Positions 33,164-42,000 are shown, counted from the stretch's first letter. The stretch: DNA of 64,000 bases from Dehalococcoidia bacterium (GCA_021731085.1 JAKFYB010000018.1:62001-126000), one strand, 5' to 3'. Translations and numbers: made by a program. Notes: generated from the sequence alone by a model not told the origin.

Positions 33164-34789
33164 CTAACTCTTGTCTTCCTCGTCGTCGGCGGGAGCCGCT
33201 TGCTCTTCCGTCGAACCCTCACTGCCTTCGCTTGCAGCTTCGGCTGGTTCGTTGGTCGATGAATCGGCGACGGTGGCCGCAGCGGGTTCCTCGGCGGGAG
33301 ACTCCGCTGTGTCAGAGGGAGAGACGTCCGCGCTAGCAGCTTCTACGGCCGCTTCCTTCGTTGCCTCGATTTCCGATGACGACCCAAGGCCCGCGGCAGC
33401 GAATGCCTGTGCCATCGCCGACGGCGGCTCTGGCTCCTGCACGCGCGGTGCGGGTGGGGGAGTCGGCGTCGATGCTGCTGCGGTCGCGCTTGGCGCCGTT
33501 GCCGGTGCGTCTTCGGTTTCTGGCGCCGCGGCCGATGCTGGCGCTTCCGGTGGCGTTTCCTTCGTGTTGACAGTCAGGCCCTCGCGCTCCTCGAATTCCT
33601 TCGAAAGGTCCTCCGGGACAGCGACGATCTCACCCTGATCGTTGAACATGAAGCCGAGCTTCGTGCCTTCATCGCGAGCTTCCCGGAGGCTCAGGCCCAG
33701 GCGGTGACGGTCGCGCTCGATGCGCACGATCTTCAGCGGCAAGAGGTCGCCTTCACGGACGACTTCCTTCGGGTGGGCGATCCGGCGGTCGACGAGTTCC
33801 GATACGTGGATGAGGCCCTCGACCGGGCCCTCGATCCGCGCAAAGGCGCCGAATGTCACGAGCTTCGTGACCATGCCGGGCACAACGCGCCCGACCTGGT
33901 ACTTGTCGACGATGAGATCCCACTCCTCGGGCTGCGCGCGTCGCAGCGAGAGTGCAATCTTCTTCGTCTCGGGATCGACCTTCATGACGTACACGTCGAC
34001 CTCGTCGCCGATTTTGTACATCTCTTCCGGCGACTTGTTGCGGTCCCACGAAACTTCGCTGAGGTGCGCGAGGCCATCGGCGCCGCCGAGGTCGATGAAC
34101 ACACCGAAACTTCGCACGCTCGAGACGCGACCCTTCCGGATCTCGCCTTCCTTGAGTTCTTCGAGCAGCCGGTCCTTCTGTTGCGATCGCCATTCTTGCA
34201 GCGCCGCGCGCTCGGAAAGAATCACACGGTTGCGGCGGCGGTTGATCTCGATGACTTTGAGCCGGAGTTGCTTGCCGACCGCCGAAGCAAGTCCGCCATC
34301 GCCTTCCGTCTCTGGACGGACGCCGACGACCTGTGACAACGGGACGAACGCGCTGACGCCCTCAACGTTCACCAGCAGGCCGCCCTTGTTGTAGCCGGTG
34401 ACCTCTGCGTCGAACGCCTCCGCTTCTTCGAAGCGCGTCTGCAGCACACGCCAACCACGCTCGCCGCGGGCGCGATCGACGGACAGAAACACCTGCCCGT
34501 CATCTGTCTCGGGCTGCATCACATAGACGAGGATCTTGTCGTCAACAGCGATCTTGCTCGTCGGGTCGGCGCCCATCGAGTGCATCTCATTCAGCGGAAT
34601 GATGCCCTCGGACTTGGAGCCAACATCGACGATGACGCCATCGCGCTGGATGCCCATAATGGTGCCTTCGATCACTTCGCCACGTCGCAGCGACTTGATC
34701 CCAGCCCCATCAGAGTCCAGCCAACTCTGCATGCTGAAGGCGTCGTCGTCCTTCACTTCGGTTTCGACTTCGCCACTACTTACTTCCAT
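33164..34789 (-). CDS. rpsA: S1 RNA-binding domain protein (ribosomal protein S1-like)
   Basis: 541 residues. Four S1/OB-fold repeats are visible, beginning GEVIEGTIMGIQRDGVIVDVGSKSEGIIPLNEM, EAEVTGYNKGGLLVNVEGVSAFVPLSQ, KGRVSSVRSFGVFIDLGGADGLAHLSE and PGMVTKLVTFGAFARIEGPVEGLIHVSEL. This is the arrangement of bacterial S1-like proteins that bind mRNA at the ribosome. Four repeats, rather than six, fits non-enterobacterial S1. A long acidic, low-complexity Ala/Glu/Ser/Pro tail follows. ATG 34789 is preceded immediately by an in-frame TTG with better Shine-Dalgarno spacing (GGAGG), so translation may start one codon earlier. The function in initiation is inferred. Confidence 0.88.
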   Translation of the reverse strand: MEVSSGEVETEVKDDDAFSMQSWLDSDGAGIKSLRRGEVIEGTIMGIQRDGVIVDVGSKSEGIIPLNEMHSMGADPTSKIAVDDKILVYVMQPETDDGQVFLSVDRARGERGWRVLQTRFEEAEAFDAEVTGYNKGGLLVNVEGVSAFVPLSQVVGVRPETEGDGGLASAVGKQLRLKVIEINRRRNRVILSERAALQEWRSQQKDRLLEELKEGEIRKGRVSSVRSFGVFIDLGGADGLAHLSEVSWDRNKSPEEMYKIGDEVDVYVMKVDPETKKIALSLRRAQPEEWDLIVDKYQVGRVVPGMVTKLVTFGAFARIEGPVEGLIHVSELVDRRIAHPKEVVREGDLLPLKIVRIERDRHRLGLSLREARDEGTKLGFMFNDQGEIVAVPEDLSKEFEEREGLTVNTKETPPEAPASAAAPETEDAPATAPSATAAASTPTPPPAPRVQEPEPPSAMAQAFAAAGLGSSSEIEATKEAAVEAASADVSPSDTAESPAEEPAAATVADSSTNEPAEAASEGSEGSTEEQAAPADDEEDKS

Positions 34790-35062
34790 CAACGCGGTGC
34801 GGCCTCCTGTAAAAAATAAGCCGTCTCGATCTCGGACGTCAGACTTGCGGTCTGTTGCCCTGACCGGTCCGGCTTCAAGTCCGAGTCTAACACAGGTTTG
34901 ACGATGCAAGGAAGGAATTTCCTTGCAAGTTCGTCTGTTGGCGAGACGTGCGCTATACTCTCCCGCCGCGACCATCGAGTGGACGCCGCACCAGACAACA
35001 GTTCGATTGTTCGCGCAGGCTCGTTCTCGCCGGCGCAGATGCTGACGAGAGGAGGGTCGCGT

Positions 35063-35158
35063 ATGAGCTCCGTGGTGAAGAAGCGCAAGAAGAAGATGCG
35101 CAAGCACAAGCATCGCAAAATGCTGAAGAAGACGCGCTGGCAACGAAAGCACAAGTAG
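35063..35158 (+). CDS. bS22/AURKAIP1-COX24-type small ribosomal protein
   Basis: 31 residues, MSSVVKKRKKKMRKHKHRKM... ending KTRWQRKHK, too short for the ORF track. The pattern S-V-x-K-K-R-(K/R)-(K/R)-M followed by K-H-R-K-x-x-K-K-T-R is that of the actinobacterial bS22 and the mitochondrial mS38/AURKAIP1 (COX24) family, which sits at the decoding region of the small subunit. ATG 35063 has GGAGG seven bases upstream, and a TATACT -10 element lies near 34954-34959. A strong terminator follows at once. It faces away from rpsA, sharing its upstream interval. Confidence 0.9.
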   Translation: MSSVVKKRKKKMRKHKHRKMLKKTRWQRKHK

Positions 35159-35184
35159 TCGTCGCTTCTGGATTGCATTCATAC

Positions 35185-35222
35185 AGAGACCCTCGCAGAT
35201 CTTGCGAGGGTCTCTCGTGTTT
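35185..35222 (+). terminator. Intrinsic terminator after the bS22 gene
   Basis: AGAGACCCTCGCA-GATCT-TGCGAGGGTCTCT, 13-bp perfect stem, then CGTGTTTGC. Confidence 0.8.
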
Positions 35223-35245
35223 GCACAGGATGCGGCTGTTGGCTC

Positions 35246-35268
35246 GTAGCGCGGGCCTACAGCCCGCG
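35246..35268. repeat. Palindromic repeat GTAGCGCGGGC family, copy 5
   Basis: GTAGCGCGGGCCTACAGCCCGCG, the fullest match to the family consensus. Confidence 0.8.
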
Positions 35269-35300
35269 TTCCCCCGCATACGGGGGTTACACTTTTCGCA

Positions 35301-35825
35301 ATGACAATAGCGCTGAAGCTAACGCACGACGAGCCGCGGCTGGTGTATCTGGCACTCGTGTATCATCTGGGCCGCCCGGGTTCGGAACTGAACGCCGAGA
35401 CGATGCTGCCGCTGGAACACGGTCTGCGGGAGGTGAAGGTCGCCCTCGGCCGCGACATCCAGTCACCAGAAGCGACCATCGAACTTGATGATTGGCAGTT
35501 CCAACGTCTGGCCTCCGCAATCAAGGGCAGCGTGAACGAGTTTCGCGTCTACCACATGAGGGAGGGTGCAGTCAGTGGCGTAGCGCGGTGGACCGAGACT
35601 GCCGAGACGCTGTTTCCGGATATCAAGCTGGATCACGAAGCCGCGCTGGATCTCGCCGAAGCAATGATGATGCTGCAGCGTAGAATCGATAGGGCGGTCG
35701 CAAAGGCGATCAAAGCTGATTCTGCGTCCGATTCCTCATCGTCCGACTCCGACCCGCTTCAGCCGCAAGCCGATGTTCCTGCGCCGAAGTCAGGCAGATG
35801 GCCGTTCGGCAAGCGCTCGACATAA
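35301..35825 (+). CDS. Hypothetical protein
   Basis: 174 residues without signal peptide or membrane helix. The first 130 residues look helical with alternating hydrophobic and charged positions (PRLVYLALVYHLGRPGSELN, DIQSPEATIELDDWQFQRLASAIKGSVNEF). The last 40 are Ser/Asp/Pro-rich and probably disordered. No known motif. The plus-strand bS22 gene lies upstream but a terminator separates them. ATG 35301 has no clear Shine-Dalgarno. It may be a small DNA- or protein-binding factor; this is only a guess. Confidence 0.5.
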   Translation: MTIALKLTHDEPRLVYLALVYHLGRPGSELNAETMLPLEHGLREVKVALGRDIQSPEATIELDDWQFQRLASAIKGSVNEFRVYHMREGAVSGVARWTETAETLFPDIKLDHEAALDLAEAMMMLQRRIDRAVAKAIKADSASDSSSSDSDPLQPQADVPAPKSGRWPFGKRST

Positions 35826-35896
35826 ACCACTACCGCCGCCGGGTGCTGACTGCTACAATCACTCATCTGATATAGCGTCTTAGTATCGGCAGCCGA

Positions 35897-36112
35897 ATGG
35901 TAACCAGCCCCTTCGAGAACTACCTGGACCTTGTGGAGGCCGCACGCCTTCTCAATATCCACCCCCAGTCGCTTCGACGCCTCATCAAGCAGAAGAAGGT
36001 GCCGGCCGTCTTGTTCGCAGGTAAGTACCTGATAGAGCGGGACAAGCTCGAAATGTTCAAGAGCAACTACGACCCGCGCCCCGGCCGCAAGCCAATTCGG
36101 CGCCTCCTCTAG
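35897..36112 (+). CDS. Small helix-turn-helix (excisionase/MerR-type) DNA-binding protein
   Basis: 71 residues: FENYLDLVEAARLLNIHPQSLRRLIKQKKVPAVLFAGKYLIERDKLEMFK is a winged helix-turn-helix of the HTH_17/excisionase class, including the typical R-R-L-I-x-x-x-x-V-P and wing strand Y-L-I-x-R. Such proteins can be prophage excisionases or chromosomal regulators. No integrase or attachment site is visible, so a chromosomal role is likelier. A terminator hairpin follows the stop codon. ATG 35897 has no Shine-Dalgarno; leaderless translation is possible. Confidence 0.8.
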   Translation: MVTSPFENYLDLVEAARLLNIHPQSLRRLIKQKKVPAVLFAGKYLIERDKLEMFKSNYDPRPGRKPIRRLL

Positions 36113-36141
36113 GGCGAGGAGCGTCGCTGCGTGTTAAACGA

Positions 36142-36175
36142 AAGGGCAGGCCCAACGGGCCTGCCCTTCTTTGTC
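36142..36175 (+). terminator. Intrinsic terminator after the HTH gene
   Basis: AAGGGCAGGCCC-AAC-GGGCCTGCCCTT then CTTTGTCGTTTC: perfect 12-bp stem and a T-rich tail. It may act in both directions between this gene and moaD. Confidence 0.85.
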
Positions 36176-36194
36176 GTTTCTGCGACGCCGGTTT

Positions 36195-36455
36195 TCATCC
36201 GCCAGCGATTGCTGGCAGTAGATAGACCTCGGCATCGACGGGCACGGCCTGGTCCAGCGACATAACTTGCTCGTTGTTGATAGCGAATCCGATCTCCGGC
36301 CGCATCCCTTCCGCGTCCACAAGCCGATCGCGGAACCCCGGAAACTTCCCCTCCAGTGCGTCGATCACCTCCGCGAGCGTCGCGCCGACGACCTCGACCT
36401 TGTCCGCACCACCAGCGAGTGGCCGGAACATCGCCGGGATCCAGACCATCGCCAT
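36195..36455 (-). CDS. moaD: MoaD/ThiS family sulfur carrier protein
   Basis: 86 residues of the ubiquitin-like sulfur carrier fold, ending YLLPAIAGG with the required C-terminal Gly-Gly. MoaD delivers sulfur to molybdopterin synthase. The N-terminus is FRPLAGGADKVEVVGATLAEVIDALEGKFPGF. Because it directly follows a molybdenum hydroxylase operon (4-base spacing to the large-subunit stop), a role in molybdenum cofactor supply is more likely than thiamine synthesis. ATG 36455 overlaps in spacing with the upstream gene end. Confidence 0.88.
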   Translation of the reverse strand: MAMVWIPAMFRPLAGGADKVEVVGATLAEVIDALEGKFPGFRDRLVDAEGMRPEIGFAINNEQVMSLDQAVPVDAEVYLLPAIAGG

Positions 36456-36458
36456 CGA

Positions 36459-38702
36459 CTACGCGATCCCGCGCGTTGTCTCGAGAATCCTCCGCGGCGA
36501 CATCGGCAGCTGCGTCTGTCGGACGCCCGTCGCGCGCGCCACAGCATTCGCAATCGCCGCCAGCGGCGGCACAATCCCCGGCTCGCCAACGCCACGCACC
36601 CCGAATGGGTGCAGCGGGTTCGGCACCTCGACGATAATTGTCTCGATCATCGGCACGTCGAGCGATGTTGGAATCCGGTAGTCGAGGAAGCTGGAGTTCG
36701 CCATGCGACCGGTGTCGTCGTAATAGTACTCCTCGTTCAGCGCCCAGCCGATGCCCTGGACGGCGCCGCCCTGCATCTGGCCCTCGACGTAAGCTGGGTG
36801 CACGGCCGTACCCGCGTCTTGGATCGCCGTGTACCGAAGAATCGTCGTCTTCCCCGTGTCCGGATCCACCTCCACATCAACGATGTGGTGCGCGAATCCG
36901 CCACCCGCCAGGAAGCCCGCATTCACGGAGCCGCTGACCGTGAGTCCGACGCCGCGCCCGACGGTTGCAACCGCCGCTTCCTTAAACGTCATCGTCTTGC
37001 TTCCGTCCGCGTTCTTGAATACGCCGGCCTCAAACTGCACCTCATCAGGCGTCGTCTGCCATGTCGGAGCGAGGCGCTCCTTGAGAGCCGCGATAAGATT
37101 CTTTCCGGCCTCGTGCACCGCCATGCCTGACGCGAACGTTACGCGGCTGCCCGCCGTCACGTCGTTCACGCCGACCGAGTCCGTGTCGACGACCGTCGCC
37201 TTCACGTCCTCGAACGTGATGCCCAGCGTCTCAGCGAGCTGCATCGCCAGCGACGCGCGCGTGCCGCCGATGTCCGTATTGCCTTCGTTGAGGTTCACAG
37301 TGCCGTCCGGTTGCACGCTCACGTTCACGCTAGACCGAAGCCCCACGTTGAACCAGAACCCCGACGCCACGCCGCGACCACGGTTCGGCCCTTCGAGCGG
37401 CGTGTTGTAGTGCGGTGAGTTCAGCGCCGCCTCGACGCACTCTTCATGCCCGATGCGCTTGAACGGCATCCCCATCGGCCCGCGCGAGCCCTCCGCGGCT
37501 GAGTTCATGAGCCGGAACTTCAGCGGGTCGATTTTGAGTTGATCCGCGATCTCGTCGATGAGCTGCTCCATCGCGAACGCGGCTGCGGGCGCGCTCGGTG
37601 CGCGATAGTCCTGCGTGCGTGGCTTGTTCACAACCACATCGAACCCATCAAACTTCACGTGCTCGATCTGGTACGCCGCCGTCACGACCATCGTCGCGTA
37701 CATCGCCGCGGAACCCGGATAGGCGCCGTTCTCGTACGCCATGTCGCCGTACGCAGCGCGAAGCTTGCCGTCCTTCGTCGCGCCCAGCTTGATCCGGATA
37801 TTCGTGCCAGGCGTCGGCCCCGTGCCTTCGAACACGTCCGTGCGGTCCATCCGCATCGATACGGGCTTGCCCGTCGCACGTGAGAGCAGCGCCGCGACCG
37901 GCTCGAGGTATACGGAGATCTTGCCGCCGAACCCGCCGCCGATCTCGGTCGGGATCACCTTGATCTTGGAGATCGGGTGGCCAAGGATCTGCGAGACCGA
38001 CTCGCGCGCCGGGAACGATCCCTGTGTGCATGTCCAGATGGTCAGTTGGTCGTCGCTGTTCCAGTGCGCCGTCGCGGCCTGGGGCTCAATGTACCCCTGG
38101 TGCACCATCTTCGTCGAGAACTCGCGCTCGACGATCACATCGCACTCAGCAAATCCGGCCTCGATGTCGCCGAACGCCGAGACGGTCTGGGCGACGACAT
38201 TGCTCGGGCCTTCACTCGGGCCGGTGGGTGCGCGTGTGCGAAGCGCCTCGTGCAGGATCGGCGCGTCGGGGCGCATGGCCTCGCGCACGTCGAGCACCGC
38301 CGGCAGCACCTCGTACTCGACCTCGATCAGCTTCAGCGCTTCCTGCGCGACGTGGTCGTTGATCGCCGCAACAGCGGCAACCGCGTGTCCGCGATAGAGC
38401 ACCTTCGTCCCCGCGAGAATGTTCGCGGCAGGGTCAGGCAGCTTCGAAAGATCGCCGTCAGGGCCGACGATGTCCCGCGCCGTTACGACCGCCTTCACGC
38501 CATCAAGCGCGAGCGCCTTCGATGCGTCGATCTTTTTGAGATTCGCGTGCGCGTGCGGGCTGCGCAGTACGCGTCCCGCCAGCGCGCCTTGCTGTTTGAT
38601 GTCCGCGCCGTACTGTGCGCGGCCCGTCACCTTATCGACGCCATCCGGCCGCACCGGGCGCGTGCCGATGACTTTGTATTCGGGCTTGCTCGTCGTCACC
38701 AT
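36459..38702 (-). CDS. Xanthine dehydrogenase-family molybdopterin-binding large subunit
   Basis: 747 residues. The large subunit of a Mo hydroxylase (CoxL/XdhA family). Visible: the start TRPVRPDGVDKVTGRAQYGADI, the domain junction FGGKISVYLEPVAALLSRATGKPV, and GVRGVGEPGIVPPLAAIANAVARATG with the catalytic glutamate of the family. At the active-site loop the sequence is DYRAPSAPAAAFAMEQ; form I CO dehydrogenases have AYRCSFR and form II AYRGAGR, so this is not a form I CO dehydrogenase. Oxidises an unknown heterocycle or aldehyde. Operon order coxM-coxS-coxL-moaD. Confidence 0.88.
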   Translation of the reverse strand: MVTTSKPEYKVIGTRPVRPDGVDKVTGRAQYGADIKQQGALAGRVLRSPHAHANLKKIDASKALALDGVKAVVTARDIVGPDGDLSKLPDPAANILAGTKVLYRGHAVAAVAAINDHVAQEALKLIEVEYEVLPAVLDVREAMRPDAPILHEALRTRAPTGPSEGPSNVVAQTVSAFGDIEAGFAECDVIVEREFSTKMVHQGYIEPQAATAHWNSDDQLTIWTCTQGSFPARESVSQILGHPISKIKVIPTEIGGGFGGKISVYLEPVAALLSRATGKPVSMRMDRTDVFEGTGPTPGTNIRIKLGATKDGKLRAAYGDMAYENGAYPGSAAMYATMVVTAAYQIEHVKFDGFDVVVNKPRTQDYRAPSAPAAAFAMEQLIDEIADQLKIDPLKFRLMNSAAEGSRGPMGMPFKRIGHEECVEAALNSPHYNTPLEGPNRGRGVASGFWFNVGLRSSVNVSVQPDGTVNLNEGNTDIGGTRASLAMQLAETLGITFEDVKATVVDTDSVGVNDVTAGSRVTFASGMAVHEAGKNLIAALKERLAPTWQTTPDEVQFEAGVFKNADGSKTMTFKEAAVATVGRGVGLTVSGSVNAGFLAGGGFAHHIVDVEVDPDTGKTTILRYTAIQDAGTAVHPAYVEGQMQGGAVQGIGWALNEEYYYDDTGRMANSSFLDYRIPTSLDVPMIETIIVEVPNPLHPFGVRGVGEPGIVPPLAAIANAVARATGVRQTQLPMSPRRILETTRGIA

Positions 38703-38755
38703 CGCAATGCTCCTGTCCCTATCGTCAGCCCTATGGGCCTCAGCCCTACGGGCCC

Positions 38756-39247
38756 TTAGGCCTTTGCCGGCGCGCGCCGCATGTCATCAGCAGCGTCGAG
38801 CACCGCCCGCACAATCTTGTCGTAGCCCGTGCAGCGGCAGAGGTTGCCCGCCAGCCAGTGGCGAATGCGCGCTTCGTCCGCATCCGGCTCCTTGTCGAGC
38901 AGCGCCTTCGCCGCCACGATGAAGCCCGGTGTGCAGATGCCGCACTGCAGCGCCGCGTTCTCGAGGAAGCTCGTCTGCAGCGGGTGGAGTGTCTCGCCGT
39001 CGGCCACGCCTTCGATCGTCACGATCTCCGCGCCGTTGCACTCAACGCCGAGCACGCAGCAGGCGTTTACCAGCGACCCGTTGACAATGACGTTGCAGGC
39101 CCCGCAGTTGCCGTTGTTGCAGCCTTCCTTAGCGCCTGTCATGCCGAGTTCATCGCGCAGCGTCTCAAGTAGGCTCTGTCGCGGTTCCACGAGGAAGTCG
39201 CGCTGTTCGCCGTTGATGCGCGCGCTTACATATGTACGTCCCGTCAC
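38756..39247 (-). CDS. (2Fe-2S)-binding small subunit of a Mo hydroxylase
   Basis: 163 residues. Two iron-sulfur domains: plant-type ferredoxin motif EGCNNGNCGACNV...ACC and the helical domain CGICTPGF...GNLCRCTGYDKIV, i.e. all eight cysteine ligands expected of CoxS/XdhC-type small subunits. It passes electrons between Mo site and FAD. GTG 39247 is the start. It lies between the FAD subunit upstream and the molybdenum subunit downstream on the minus strand. Confidence 0.93.
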   Translation of the reverse strand: MTGRTYVSARINGEQRDFLVEPRQSLLETLRDELGMTGAKEGCNNGNCGACNVIVNGSLVNACCVLGVECNGAEIVTIEGVADGETLHPLQTSFLENAALQCGICTPGFIVAAKALLDKEPDADEARIRHWLAGNLCRCTGYDKIVRAVLDAADDMRRAPAKA

Positions 39248-39249
39248 GC

Positions 39250-40125
39250 TCAGGCTCCCTTCGCTCGTGCGATTGCTGTGTTGATGACGTGCTTTGTGAG
39301 CACGCCCGCGAGATGCTTGCGTTGCGCAGCAGACCCGCGCATGTCCGTGATCGGCTTCGCGGCGTCAGATGCGGCAGCGGCGGCTGCGTCGATCGTCGCC
39401 TCAGAAACCGGCTTTCCCGCCAACGCGTCGCCCGCCGCCTTCACGTAGAGCGGAGTCGGCGCCACAGCGCCGACAGCAATGCGCGCCGACTCGAACTTCG
39501 AGCCGTCGGCGGAAAGTGCGACGCTGGCGGCTGCATTCACCACGGCGATGTCCATCTCGTTGCGCGGGATGAAGCGCTCGAACGCCGCGCCGCTGTTCGC
39601 CGCAGGAGCGGGGAACGTGATCGAGACGAGCAGTTCGCCCGCTTGCAACACGTTTTGCCCCGGCGCGGTGCAGAAGTCCTCGACCGGCACGTCGCGCTTT
39701 CCGCTGGGGCCGATGATGTTGCAGACGCCGCCTAGCGCGATCAGCGTCGGAATGGAGTCCGCCGCCGGCGAACTGTTGCAAAGATTCCCGCCCAGGCTCG
39801 CCCGCGATTGGATCTGGATGCCGCCGATCAGCGACGCCGAGTCGACCAGCGCAGGGAAGCGCTTCTGTACTTCCGCGTCACCGTAGAGTCGTGCACACGG
39901 TGCCGCCGCTCCGACGGTCAGCGACCCGTCGGATCCGAAGGAGAAGCTCGTCGCCTCCTTGATGCCTTTGATGTCAACCATGACGCCGACCTGGCGCCGT
40001 CCTTCGCGTGCCTGGATGATCACGTCGGTGCCACCGGCGAGGACGCGGGCCGTGGCCCCGTGCTTCGCCAGCGCAGCAACGGCCTCATCGAGGGACGCGG
40101 GCGCTACATATTCGAGTGCCTGCAT
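39250..40125 (-). CDS. FAD-binding medium subunit of a Mo hydroxylase
   Basis: 291 residues of the CoxM/PCMH-type FAD-binding family. Visible: EYVAPASLDEAVAALAKHGATARVLAGGTDVIIQAREGR (the FAD-binding AGGT motif), IQSRASLGGNLCNSSPAADS (T/SxxGGN pyrophosphate contact) and the CO-dehydrogenase-flavoprotein C-terminal domain (AVNAAASVALSADG...RIAVGAVAPTPLYVKAA). First gene of the operon. ATG 40125; the divergent XdhC gene starts at 40240, leaving a 114-bp shared regulatory interval. Confidence 0.92.
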   Translation of the reverse strand: MQALEYVAPASLDEAVAALAKHGATARVLAGGTDVIIQAREGRRQVGVMVDIKGIKEATSFSFGSDGSLTVGAAAPCARLYGDAEVQKRFPALVDSASLIGGIQIQSRASLGGNLCNSSPAADSIPTLIALGGVCNIIGPSGKRDVPVEDFCTAPGQNVLQAGELLVSITFPAPAANSGAAFERFIPRNEMDIAVVNAAASVALSADGSKFESARIAVGAVAPTPLYVKAAGDALAGKPVSEATIDAAAAAASDAAKPITDMRGSAAQRKHLAGVLTKHVINTAIARAKGA

Positions 40126-40239
40126 CGTGTGCCTTTCCAGCCGGCATTCCGGCCCACAGAATCGTTATGCTGGCTACGGCATATCGGAGCCATGCCTTAG
40201 ACTCAAGCATAGATCGCTTCAGACTCGCAGGGACACCAC

Positions 40240-41340
40240 ATGCAGCTCGAAGTCACACGCGAAATGGTCCGACTCCTCGAAGTAGGCGAGCGCTTCGTGC
40301 TCGCGTCGCTCGTCGATGCGCACGGCTCTACGCCGCAGAAGGTTGGCGCCCGCCTCCTCGTCCGCACTGACGGCTCGACCATCGGGACGCTCGGCGGAGG
40401 CTGCATAGAAGCGGAGGTCTGGGAGAAGGCCAAAGAAGCATTCGGCGATGGCCGGCCGCTCGCCCTGGACTTCACCCTGAACGAAGACATCGCTGTGGAC
40501 TACGGCCTCGCTTGTGGCGGCACCGAACAGATTCTGGTCGACCCCACCTACACGGCCGAAGACCTCCCGCTCGTGCGCGACATGCTCACCGGTGCAGAGG
40601 GTGCGCGCCGCGGGGTCGTCGTCTCCGTCGTCGAGGGCGAGTCACCCGCAAGTAAGCTCGCTGTTTGGGAGGATGGCGCAACAACGGGCGATCTCGCTGC
40701 GGATCAGGAAGCGGCGCTAGAACTGGCGCGCCGTCTGGTCGAAGCGCCGCGCCCGAAGCCGACGCTCGTGAAGCTCGCCAGTGGCACGACCGTCTTCGCC
40801 GATGTCTTCGCCGAACCACCAGAGATCGTCATCATCGGCGGCGGCCACGTCGGGCGTTCGCTCGCAACGGTCGCGCACTTCGTCGGCTACAAGATCGCCG
40901 TTATCGACGATCGCACCGACTTCGCGAACAGCGAGCGCTTTCCGGAGGCAGCCGCTGTCATCGCGGGCGACATCGAAGAAGCGATAGAGGGCTACCCGAC
41001 GACGCGCAACAGCTCGATCGTCATCGTCACGCGCGGCCACAAGTACGACTACCAGGCTCTCGCCGCCGCAGCTCGCTCCAACGCCGGGTACATCGGACTC
41101 ATGGGCAGCCGCCGCAAGGTCGCCCTCATCTACCGTCAACTTATGGAAGACGGTGTGCCCGAAGAGCGCCTGCGCGACATCCACGCGCCGATCGGCCTCG
41201 ACATCGGCGCTATCTCGCCGGAGGAGATCGCCGTTAGCATCGTCGCCGAGATCACGATGGATCGTCTCGGCGGACACGGTGGCCCGATGCGTGCCAGCGA
41301 CGCGCTCATCACCAAAGCGCGCCCGCGTACGGTCGCCTGA
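40240..41340 (+). CDS. XdhC/CoxI-family molybdenum cofactor maturation protein
   Basis: 366 residues. XdhC-like proteins bind Moco, help add the sulfido ligand and insert it into apo-hydroxylases. Visible: VLASLVDAHGSTPQKVGARLLVRTDGSTIGTLGGGCIEAEV (conserved N-terminal domain) and the Rossmann-like C-terminal domain IIGGGHVGRSLATVAHFVGYKIAVIDDR with CYTRN-type loop ITRGHKYDYQALAAAARSNAGYIGLMGSRRK. Placed divergent from the hydroxylase genes and followed by a mocA-like nucleotidyltransferase: a molybdenum-hydroxylase maturation cluster. ATG 40240 fits. Confidence 0.9.
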   Translation: MQLEVTREMVRLLEVGERFVLASLVDAHGSTPQKVGARLLVRTDGSTIGTLGGGCIEAEVWEKAKEAFGDGRPLALDFTLNEDIAVDYGLACGGTEQILVDPTYTAEDLPLVRDMLTGAEGARRGVVVSVVEGESPASKLAVWEDGATTGDLAADQEAALELARRLVEAPRPKPTLVKLASGTTVFADVFAEPPEIVIIGGGHVGRSLATVAHFVGYKIAVIDDRTDFANSERFPEAAAVIAGDIEEAIEGYPTTRNSSIVIVTRGHKYDYQALAAAARSNAGYIGLMGSRRKVALIYRQLMEDGVPEERLRDIHAPIGLDIGAISPEEIAVSIVAEITMDRLGGHGGPMRASDALITKARPRTVA

Positions 41341-41341
41341 C

Positions 41342-41953
41342 GTGCCGGCCGCCTCGTCGCGCATCGCTGTCACCGTCTCCGCCATCCTCCTCGCCGCGGG
41401 CGAATCAACGCGCATGGGCCAACAGAAAGCCCTGCTCCCGTGGCAAGGGACGACGCTCCTTGAATACCAGCTCGCCCAACTCGCCGACGTCGAGGAAATT
41501 AACGAGATCGTCGTAGTTACTGGGCACGAACCCGAGGCCATCGCGCGCATCGTCGAACGCGCCCCGCGAGCGCGCGTCGCGCACAACGCGAACTATAAGT
41601 CCGGCAAAGTCAGCTCCATCCAGGCGGGCCTGCGCGCGATCGCAACCGACACGGAAGCGGTTCTTCTTCTAAACGTGGACCAGCCGCGTTCGTCGGCCAT
41701 ACACGGCGCAGTGATCGCGAGTCACGTCGCGAAGCGAGTGCCGATCACCGTACCGGCACACGACGGTCATCGCGGTCACCCTGTTCTTGTCGCGCGATTG
41801 CTGTTCGACGAACTGCTCGCGATCAGCGAAGAGACGCAAGGCATCCGAGCCGTCATGCGCCGCCACGAATCCGAGATCAACGTCGTCGAGATCGATGACG
41901 CATCCGTGACACTAGACCTCAACACACCAGATGACGTCCAAGCCGCGCAATAA
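41342..41953 (+). CDS. mocA: MocA-like NTP transferase (molybdenum cofactor cytidylyl/guanylyltransferase)
   Basis: 203 residues. The signature SAILLAAGESTRMGQQKALLPW is the nucleotide-binding motif of MobA/MocA enzymes (GxxxRMGxxK); EAVLLLNVDQPRSSAIHGAVI contains the metal-binding DxP loop. It attaches a nucleotide to molybdopterin to make the dinucleotide cofactor used by Mo hydroxylases. The GTG start at 41342 lies two bases after the XdhC stop, so translation is coupled and the cluster function agrees. Confidence 0.87.
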   Translation: MPAASSRIAVTVSAILLAAGESTRMGQQKALLPWQGTTLLEYQLAQLADVEEINEIVVVTGHEPEAIARIVERAPRARVAHNANYKSGKVSSIQAGLRAIATDTEAVLLLNVDQPRSSAIHGAVIASHVAKRVPITVPAHDGHRGHPVLVARLLFDELLAISEETQGIRAVMRRHESEINVVEIDDASVTLDLNTPDDVQAAQ

Positions 41954-42000
41954 CAGCAGCTTGCGGATGCGATAGCGCCGACAGAACCTCACACACCCAG

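Noticed and set aside
35897-36112. Excisionase as evidence of a prophage
   Set aside because: No integrase, terminase or attachment sites nearby; chromosomal regulators share this domain.
36459-38702. Form I CO dehydrogenase (CoxL)
   Set aside because: The AYRCSFR active-site motif is absent; the loop reads DYRAPSAP.
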